Source of the DNA: JAICYJ01 sp035695105
GTDB taxonomy: Bacteria; Actinomycetota; Thermoleophilia; Gaiellales; JAICJC01
Length of the DNA: 26,812 bases
Assembly: GCA_035695105.1 (NCBI GenBank)
Contig: DASSEV010000013.1
Location: 1 to 26,812 of the forward strand
Reading direction: 5' to 3'
Shown: positions 21,532-26,812 of the stretch, piece by piece
How the letters are laid out: each line of letters opens with the position of its first letter
Position numbering within the stretch: position 1 is the first letter of the stretch
Program-made: the position numbers and the translations under genes
The notes under the pieces: model-generated
What the model was told of the DNA's origin: nothing
Seen by the model: only the letters and a program-made list of their open reading frames with translations
Database searches by the model: none

Positions 21532-23238
21532 TTACAGAGACCGGATGGTCTCGAGAATCGACAGCCGCTCGTCCTGCAGCTCCTGCAGGCGCTGCTGCTG
21601 GTTCAGAGACAGGTCGGCGTTTTTCTGCAGTCCCTTTAGCTCGTCCTCCACCCGGCGCACGCTCAACTTCCAGAACAGCTCCTCCAGCACGCGCTCGGAG
21701 GTTGCCTCCTGCGATGCCAGGGCCGTCAGCTCGGCCATCATGGGTGCCCACGCACGTTCCTCCTCTGGAGCCAGCTCGCCGGCCAATCGCCGGCGAACCA
21801 CCGTCGCGGCCTCCCACCGCGCCGGATCAGGGAAGTGTGCCACATCCAGAGAACAAAGCAAGTCGAGGCCGCGCTCGGGGAAGGCGATGCAGAGACCGAG
21901 GAACAACCGCTCGTCCCGCTCGCGGGCCGACAGGCCGAGCCGCTCGGCGGGGCGTGATCCGTTCCCCGCGGCGGGTGCCGGCGCGCTCACGAGTCGCGCC
22001 GTGAGCTCGTCCGAGAGGTCGAGCCGGTCGGCGGCGAGCCGCACGAGGTCGTCGCGCTCCACCGACGGTTCGGCGGCGGCGAGCACCGTCCGCACCAGCG
22101 CGTACCGGTCGTCCCGGCTCCCCTGGGCGGCCAGGGCGAGCTCGACCCGGTAGGTGAGATACGGCTGGGCCGCGTCGAGCGCTGCCTGGAACTGCTCGGG
22201 ATCGGCGGCGGCCACCTCGGCCGGGTCACGGCCGCCTGGAAGCCGTACAACCCGCACGTTCAAGCCCTTTGCGCGGGCGATCTCCATCCCGCGCAGCGAT
22301 GCCTCCTGCCCGGCGGCGTCCGCGTCGAACGCGAGGAACACCGTCGAGCAGAGCCGTCGCAGCTCGGTCACCTGGCCCTCGGTCAACGCGGTGCCCATCG
22401 ACGCGACGGCGCGGTCGACGCCGGTCTGGTGGAGCATGATCACGTCCGTGTAGCCCTCGACCACGATCGCCGATCCGTCGCGCGCGATCGAGCGGCGCGC
22501 CAGGTCGAGGCCGTAGAGGATGTCGCTCTTGCGGAACACCGCACCGTCGGAGGTGTTGAGGTACTTGGGCGGCCGGCCGCCCGGCATCTGCCGCGCGCCG
22601 AACCCGCGGACGCGGCCCCGGGCGTCCGCCAGCGGGAACATCAGCCGCTCCCGGAACCTGTCATTCCCGCGCGCCGTAAGGCCGGCCTGCTCCAGCTCGG
22701 CCGCCGTGAAGCCTCGGCCGAGCGCAGCACGCTTCACCCGGTCGGGCGCGACCGAGGCGTACCCGAGACGGAACCGGTCGGCGCTGTCCCGGCTGATGCC
22801 CCGCTCCTCCAGGTATCCGCGTGCACCGGCGGCCTCGCCCGCTTCCCAGAGGAAGCGCTGGTAGAAGGTCGCCGCGGCGTCCAGCAGCTTGAGCAGCCGC
22901 TCGCGCTGGGTACGCCGGCGATCCGCCTCCGGGGATGTCTCGTCGTACTCGAGCTCGACGCCGTAGCGGTCGGCCAGCCATTCCACTGCTCCTGCGAAGT
23001 CGAGCGCCTCCGTCGCCTGGACGAATCCGATCGCGTCGCCTTTGGCCTGGCAGCCGAAGCAGTAGTAGACCTTCGTCAGCGGGTTGACCCAGAATGACCC
23101 CGTCCGCTCGTCGTGGAACGGGCAGCGCCCTCGCCACTCCCCGCCCGAGCGCTTCATCTGCGTGCGGCCGGAGACGAGGTCGATCATGTCGACGGCCTCC
23201 TTGACGGCCTCGACGCTGTCGCTTCGGATCCTGGTCAT
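21532..23238 (-). CDS. dnaG: DNA primase
   Basis: Makes RNA primers for replication. 568 residues. The N-terminal CHC2-type zinc finger is complete (Cys39, His42, Cys60, Cys63 in CPFHDE ... YYCFGC); the TOPRIM core follows with VVEGYTDVIMLHQTG and AFDADAAGQ metal-binding acidic residues; GFGARQMPGGRPPKYLN is typical of the RNA-polymerase domain. The C-terminal 130 residues are a helical helicase-interaction domain ending in a short coiled coil. The start overlaps the dgt stop (ATGA), so dgt, dnaG and the sigma gene probably form one operon. Confidence 0.98.
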   Translation of the reverse strand: MTRIRSDSVEAVKEAVDMIDLVSGRTQMKRSGGEWRGRCPFHDERTGSFWVNPLTKVYYCFGCQAKGDAIGFVQATEALDFAGAVEWLADRYGVELEYDETSPEADRRRTQRERLLKLLDAAATFYQRFLWEAGEAAGARGYLEERGISRDSADRFRLGYASVAPDRVKRAALGRGFTAAELEQAGLTARGNDRFRERLMFPLADARGRVRGFGARQMPGGRPPKYLNTSDGAVFRKSDILYGLDLARRSIARDGSAIVVEGYTDVIMLHQTGVDRAVASMGTALTEGQVTELRRLCSTVFLAFDADAAGQEASLRGMEIARAKGLNVRVVRLPGGRDPAEVAAADPEQFQAALDAAQPYLTYRVELALAAQGSRDDRYALVRTVLAAAEPSVERDDLVRLAADRLDLSDELTARLVSAPAPAAGNGSRPAERLGLSARERDERLFLGLCIAFPERGLDLLCSLDVAHFPDPARWEAATVVRRRLAGELAPEEERAWAPMMAELTALASQEATSERVLEELFWKLSVRRVEDELKGLQKNADLSLNQQQRLQELQDERLSILETIRSL

Positions 23239-24242
23239 CGCGGCGCGAGCAGCTCGTCGTATGCCCGGATGCAGTAGCGGTCGGTCATGCCCGCAACCCA
23301 GTCGGTCGCCCGGGTGACCGGGTCGGGATCCCCCGGGATGTCGTCCGCGTGCGCGATGAAGTGGCCGAGCAGCGCTTCCACCATATCGGCGGCCCGGGTG
23401 GTCTCCCGCCGCGCGATCGGGCCCAGGTAGACGTGCCGGAACATGAAGCTGCGCAGCTCCAGCAGCGCCTCCGCCATCGGCGGCGACTGGCGCACAGCAC
23501 CGGCAACGTCGGACGTCTCCACCAGGTCGTGCACCAGGGCGTCGATGCGCTCGGATGCCGTCGAGCCGAGCAGGTCGACGGGTGCAGCCGGGAGGTCACG
23601 CTCGTCCAGGATGCCTGCGCGAAGGGCGTCGTCGATGTCGTGGTTGACGTACGCGAACCGGTCGACCAGCCGCACGATCCCGCCCTCGAACGTGGAGGGC
23701 TCCTCCGGCCCCGTGTGGCGCAGGATGCCGTCGCGCACCTCCATCGTCAGGTTGAGGCCGCGGCCGTCATGCTCGAGCACGTCCACCACGCGCAGCGAGT
23801 GCTCGTTGTGTCGGAAGCGCCGGCCGTACTCGCGCCCCAGCAGCCGGTCGAGCGCCTCCTCGCCGGTGTGGCCGAACGGCGCGTGCCCCAGATCGTGGCC
23901 GAGCGCGACCGCCTCGGCGAGATCCTCGTTCAGCCGCAGGGCCCGGGCCACGCCACGTGCGATGCCCGATACCTCGAGCGTATGCGTCAGGCGCGTGCGG
24001 AAGTGATCGCCCTCCGGGGCGATGAAGACCTGGGTCTTCTGCTTCAGACGCCTGAAGGCCTTGCAGTGGACGATCCGGTCGCGGTCGCGCTGAAACGGCG
24101 TGCGCAGCGAGCAGTCCTCGTCATCGGGCACCGGCCGCCCGGCCGTCTCGTACGAGCGCACCGCGAGCGGCGACAGCGACGCCGCCTCGACGGCTGCGAT
24201 GTGCGCCGCGAAGCGCTCGGCTACTGGCCCTGTGGGATGCAT
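23235..24242 (-). CDS. dgt: deoxyguanosinetriphosphate triphosphohydrolase-like protein
   Basis: HD-domain enzyme that hydrolyses dNTPs to nucleoside and triphosphate. 335 residues, the short form. HD signature: RTRLTHTLEVSGIAR, then LGHDLGHAPFGHTGE, and NHDIDDALRAG for the last Asp. The start of the fold (SLRTPFQRDRDRIVHCKAFR RL) is characteristic. The ATG at 24242 gives MHPTGPVAERF and is preceded by TAGGAT and 7 nt, so the operon mRNA is probably leaderless. First gene of dgt-dnaG-sigma, as in many Gram-positive bacteria. Confidence 0.95.
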   Translation of the reverse strand: MHPTGPVAERFAAHIAAVEAASLSPLAVRSYETAGRPVPDDEDCSLRTPFQRDRDRIVHCKAFRRLKQKTQVFIAPEGDHFRTRLTHTLEVSGIARGVARALRLNEDLAEAVALGHDLGHAPFGHTGEEALDRLLGREYGRRFRHNEHSLRVVDVLEHDGRGLNLTMEVRDGILRHTGPEEPSTFEGGIVRLVDRFAYVNHDIDDALRAGILDERDLPAAPVDLLGSTASERIDALVHDLVETSDVAGAVRQSPPMAEALLELRSFMFRHVYLGPIARRETTRAADMVEALLGHFIAHADDIPGDPDPVTRATDWVAGMTDRYCIRAYDELLAPR

Positions 24243-24249
24243 TCCGGGA

Positions 24250-24255
24250 ATCCTA
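24250..24255 (-). promoter_or_regulatory. -10 element of dgt-dnaG-sigma (leaderless)
   Basis: TAGGAT on the minus strand, 7 nt before the dgt ATG; the same TANNNT-N7-ATG layout as at ruvC, the DedA gene and the O-methyltransferase. Confidence 0.55.
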
Positions 24256-24292
24256 CGCGGGCCGCCCCGGCGAATGAGTGCCGAGATCGTCG

Positions 24293-25066
24293 TCAGATGA
24301 TCACGGGCACCGTGCCACCGTCCGCGCTCCACGCGGCTCCGGTGACATACGAGGCCCGCGGCGAGCACAGGAAGGCGATCACGGCCGCGATCTCGTCCGG
24401 CTCGGCCATCCGTCCCAGCGGCCGGCCGCCGGCAACGGCCGAGAGCACGTCATCACGGCTCCGGTCGGACCCGCTCGCCGTCTGGTCCGCGAGACCGCCG
24501 GGCGCAAGCCATGCCGGCGAAAGCGTCGGCCCGGGGGCAACCGCGTTGCAGCGGATGCCGTCGCCGGCGTACGTGTCGGCCACCAGCCGGGACAGGGACA
24601 GCACCGCCGCCTTCGTTACCGAGTACTCGGGCATACCGCCGCTCGGACGCTTGCCGGATGTCGAGGCGACGTTCACGATCGCGGCGCGGTCGGAGCTGCG
24701 CAGGTGCGGCAGGGCGGCTCGGATGCAGCGGACGTAGCTCATCACGTTCAGGTCCCACGCGCCCTGCCAGACCGCGTCGTCCACGGCCTCGAACGTGCCG
24801 ATCCGGGCGCTGCCGACGTTGTTGACCAGCACGTCGAGACCGCCGAGCGCATCGACGGCGCCGTCCACCGCACGGCGACAGCCGTCGGCCGTGGACAGGT
24901 CGGCGGCGACGCGATCCACGCTGAGCCGGGCGGCCGCCTGGTCGGGCTCGCGCGAGGCGATCACGACCCTCGCCCCCTCCACACTCAGGAGCTCCGCGGT
25001 GGCGAGCCCGATCCCGGCACTCCCGCCGGTGACGAGCACGCGCAGGTGTGCAAGACCCAGGTCCAT
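24293..25066 (-). CDS. SDR-family oxidoreductase
   Basis: A 257-residue classical short-chain dehydrogenase/reductase. Cofactor motif TGGSAGIGLA (residues about 13-22), strand 4 motif NNVGSA in place of NNAG, catalytic Ser in NVASTSG, and YSVTK with the catalytic Tyr and Lys, then the APGPT loop and the C-terminal GAAWSADGGT. Preference between NAD and NADP is not clear (a basic VIASREPDQ after strand 2 suggests NADPH). Substrate unknown. Start at ATG 25066; ATG codons at 25081/25078 are also in frame. It is divergent from the histidine phosphatase and ends about 50 bp from the dgt promoter. Confidence 0.92.
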   Translation of the reverse strand: MDLGLAHLRVLVTGGSAGIGLATAELLSVEGARVVIASREPDQAAARLSVDRVAADLSTADGCRRAVDGAVDALGGLDVLVNNVGSARIGTFEAVDDAVWQGAWDLNVMSYVRCIRAALPHLRSSDRAAIVNVASTSGKRPSGGMPEYSVTKAAVLSLSRLVADTYAGDGIRCNAVAPGPTLSPAWLAPGGLADQTASGSDRSRDDVLSAVAGGRPLGRMAEPDEIAAVIAFLCSPRASYVTGAAWSADGGTVPVII

Positions 25067-25075
25067 CTGACCGCG

Positions 25076-25087
25076 CATCATATGATG
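25076..25087. promoter_or_regulatory. palindromic bidirectional -10 element
   Basis: The perfect palindrome CATCATATGATG holds TATGAT on both strands: plus 25081-25086 (7 nt before the histidine-phosphatase ATG at 25094) and minus 25077-25082 (10 nt before the SDR ATG at 25066). The two hexamers overlap by two bases, so one melted region could start transcription either way. Both strands also read ATGATG outward from the centre. Confidence 0.6.
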
Positions 25088-25093
25088 GCCGCC

Positions 25094-25705
25094 ATGACCG
25101 AGGTGCTCGTTGCCCGCCACGGCGAAACCGACTGGAACCGCGAGCACCGCTGGCAGGGCCACGGCGGTCCCGGCCTGAATGACGTCGGCCGCGCCCAGGC
25201 GGCGGCCCTCGCGCACCGCCTGTCCGGCGTCCGGCTGGGAGCCATCTACACCAGCGACCTGCCGCGTGCGGTGCAGACGGCCGAGATCATCGCGGCCGTC
25301 GTCGGGCTCGAGCCGGTGCCCGACGCCGGCCTGCGAGAGGTCGATGTCGGCAGCTGGAGGGGACTGACCCGGGCCGAGGTGCGCCGGCGCGACCCCGCGG
25401 GATACCGGAGATGGCTGCGAGGTGAGGCCGGATGGGAGGGCGGCGAGACGTACGACGAGATGCACTCGCGCGTCGTCGCAACCTTCGACCGGCTGCGGAG
25501 CGGGCACCCCCGGGCGCGGATTCTGCTCGTTTCGCACGGGGGCTGCGTGCGGGCAGTCGTGGGGCACGTGGTCGGCACCCCCGCCCACGACCGGCTGCGC
25601 ATCGACGGCGCCCAGAACTGCAGTCTCACCACCGTGACGGCGGCGCGAGGGGCATTGCGGCTGGCCGGCTTCAACGACGTCGGGCACCTGCGCAGGGCCG
25701 GCTGA
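25094..25705 (+). CDS. histidine phosphatase superfamily protein (phosphoglycerate-mutase-like)
   Basis: A 203-residue single-domain phosphohydrolase of the RHG family. The phosphate-accepting histidine is His9 in ARHGETDWN; YTSDLPRAVQTAEII, REVDVGSWRGLT and VSHGGCVRAVVGHVVG complete the phosphate pocket and bring the second histidine. The pattern is that of broad-specificity phosphatases such as PhoE/CobC/GpgP relatives; actinobacterial members may act on glucosyl-3-phosphoglycerate, but this cannot be read here. ATG at 25094 is supported by TATGAT 7 nt upstream; ATG codons at 25082/25085 would lie inside that -10. Confidence 0.92.
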   Translation: MTEVLVARHGETDWNREHRWQGHGGPGLNDVGRAQAAALAHRLSGVRLGAIYTSDLPRAVQTAEIIAAVVGLEPVPDAGLREVDVGSWRGLTRAEVRRRDPAGYRRWLRGEAGWEGGETYDEMHSRVVATFDRLRSGHPRARILLVSHGGCVRAVVGHVVGTPAHDRLRIDGAQNCSLTTVTAARGALRLAGFNDVGHLRRAG

Positions 25706-25723
25706 CGGCCTCCGCCGGTTTGC

Positions 25724-25729
25724 TAGGGT
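25724..25729 (+). promoter_or_regulatory. -10 element of the small acidic protein gene
   Basis: TAGGGT, 8 nt before the GTG at 25738, with CTGACG at 25702-25707 as a possible -35 (16-nt spacer). Predicts a leader of two bases or fewer, although the gene could also be read from the phosphatase transcript. Confidence 0.5.
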
Positions 25730-25737
25730 GACGGGCC

Positions 25738-25977
25738 GTGGAGGACTACACGTCCAAGTACAAGGGGGAGACCGTCGAGCTCGCCCTGTTCGGCGGCGAA
25801 TACCAGGACGGCGTGCTCACCGCCTACTGCTACGTCGACGACGTGCCCCACATCGAGCTCAACAACCACATCCTCGTTCCGCTCCAGAACGTGGCCAGCC
25901 TGCACTGCACCGGACGGTGCGATGTGCAGGGGGATTGGCCACCGCGGGGGTTTGAGGATGAGGACGCTCCGGAGTAG
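25738..25977 (+). CDS. small conserved-looking acidic protein of unknown function
   Basis: A 79-residue acidic protein (MEDYTSKYKGETVELALFGG, then YQDGVLTAYCYVDDVPHIEL and NNHILVPLQNVASLHCTGRC) of mostly beta character with three cysteines, no signal peptide or membrane segment. Family not recognised. GTG start at 25738 is placed by the -10 box. It follows the phosphatase by 32 bp and is the last plus-strand gene before the rRNA terminator. Confidence 0.7.
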   Translation: MEDYTSKYKGETVELALFGGEYQDGVLTAYCYVDDVPHIELNNHILVPLQNVASLHCTGRCDVQGDWPPRGFEDEDAPE

Positions 25978-26066
25978 GCGCAGGGGCACAACCTCTCGGG
26001 AGGCTGGCCTCCTTGCACGGCTCAGTCGCCTGGAGTCGCAGGCGCGCTCGAAGCGTCTCGGCATAG

Positions 26067-26127
26067 GGGTGCCAAGGTTGGCGGCCGGAGAGCGGCGACT
26101 TGCTGGTTGCCGGGTACCTTGGCACCC
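26067..26127. repeat. long-loop inverted repeat after the small acidic protein gene
   Basis: GGGTGCCAAGGT at 26067-26078 and ACCTTGGCACCC at 26116-26127 are perfect 12-bp arms around a 37-nt loop; a smaller GGCAG/CTGCC hairpin follows. It could end transcription of the plus-strand genes or be a protein-binding site; no T tract. Confidence 0.6.
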
Positions 26128-26151
26128 AGGCAGTGTGAGGCTGCCGCCCGA

Positions 26152-26201
26152 TTAAATGACGAAGGGAGCCCCGTTATTGCGGGACTCCCTTCGTCATTTA
26201 A
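26152..26201 (-). terminator. rRNA operon terminator
   Basis: A 22-bp stem with one mismatch (TTAAATGACGAAGGGAG...CCCG against its partner) and a 6-nt loop lies directly after the 5S gene. The stem base is A/T-rich, giving a short T run on the minus strand. Being almost symmetric, it may also stop plus-strand transcription coming from the phosphatase side. Confidence 0.85.
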
Positions 26202-26317
26202 TCCGGCGGCGACCTACTCTCCCAGACCCTTGCGAGTCAAGTACCATCGGCGCTGAGAGGCTTAACTGCTCTGTTCGGAATGGGAAGAGGTGTTTCCCTC
26301 TCGCTATGACCACCGGA
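26202..26317 (-). rRNA. rrf: 5S ribosomal RNA
   Basis: The minus strand carries the 5S core CCCATTCCGAACAGAG, followed by GTTAAGCCTCTCAGCGCC, GATGGTACT and GAGAGTAGGTCGCCGCC, with 5' TCCGGTGGTC pairing to the 3' end. About 116 nt; ends are judged from the terminal helix and may be off by one or two bases. Third gene of the rRNA operon. Confidence 0.96.
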
Positions 26318-26392
26318 AACCGTGGAAAGCTTCGCGTGCCGGCGGAGCCGCGCACACCCTCAAAACTCCATAGCAGTTTGTGGCATTCGAAA

Positions 26393-26812
<420 letters not shown>

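Overview
This is a high-GC chromosomal window of roughly 70% G+C, judged by eye. Gene content and order (pdxS-pdxT-yebC, ruvC-ruvA-ruvB, queA-tgt, dgt-dnaG-sigma factor, a SpoIIE-type phosphatase next to an RsbW-like kinase, a Crp-type regulator) point to an actinobacterium. The GHL15-like secreted protein and the general layout suggest the deep-branching class Thermoleophilia (Gaiellales-like), but that placement is an inference without a database search.

Layout. 1-5462 (mostly minus): ruvC, ruvA and ruvB with stop/start overlaps, then a prolyl aminopeptidase; a plus-strand flavodoxin gene converges on it; then a Coa1-like membrane protein, queA and the start of tgt (cut by the window edge). 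5496-5681: a dense array of seven small perfect or near-perfect hairpins, bracketed by two copies of one palindrome, between the divergent ruvC and a DedA-family gene. 5717-9457: DedA, then the minus-strand run pdxS-pdxT-yebC and a Crp/Fnr regulator. 9538-15572: a CAU-anticodon tRNA (probably Ile2), an O-methyltransferase, a lipoprotein, a secreted GHL15-like protein, a GNAT acetyltransferase, small proteins, a VOC protein and a two-gene phosphatase/kinase signalling pair with a small membrane protein. 15985-20484: a decayed integrative element in the 3' end of tRNA-Asn. It carries a 27-nt duplication of the tRNA end, a tyrosine integrase broken by three frameshifts, a frameshifted HNH endonuclease, an AlpA/excisionase-like protein, a DUF2188 protein and several orphan small genes. 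20544-25977: tRNA-Asn, dgt-dnaG-sigma, an SDR oxidoreductase divergent from a histidine phosphatase, and a small conserved-looking protein. 26152-26812: the 3' end of an rRNA operon on the minus strand (23S, 5S, then a strong hairpin terminator).

How it works together. The core part is housekeeping: Holliday-junction resolution, queuosine modification, vitamin B6 synthesis, replication priming, dNTP control and transcription. A recurring control pattern is visible: many host genes have a TANNNT -10 hexamer only 6-8 nt before the start codon, which predicts leaderless mRNAs, while several island genes have a purine-rich ribosome binding site instead. The SDR/histidine-phosphatase pair appears to share one palindromic, bidirectional -10 element. 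The island looks like a dead mobile element whose surviving small genes are mostly of unknown function.
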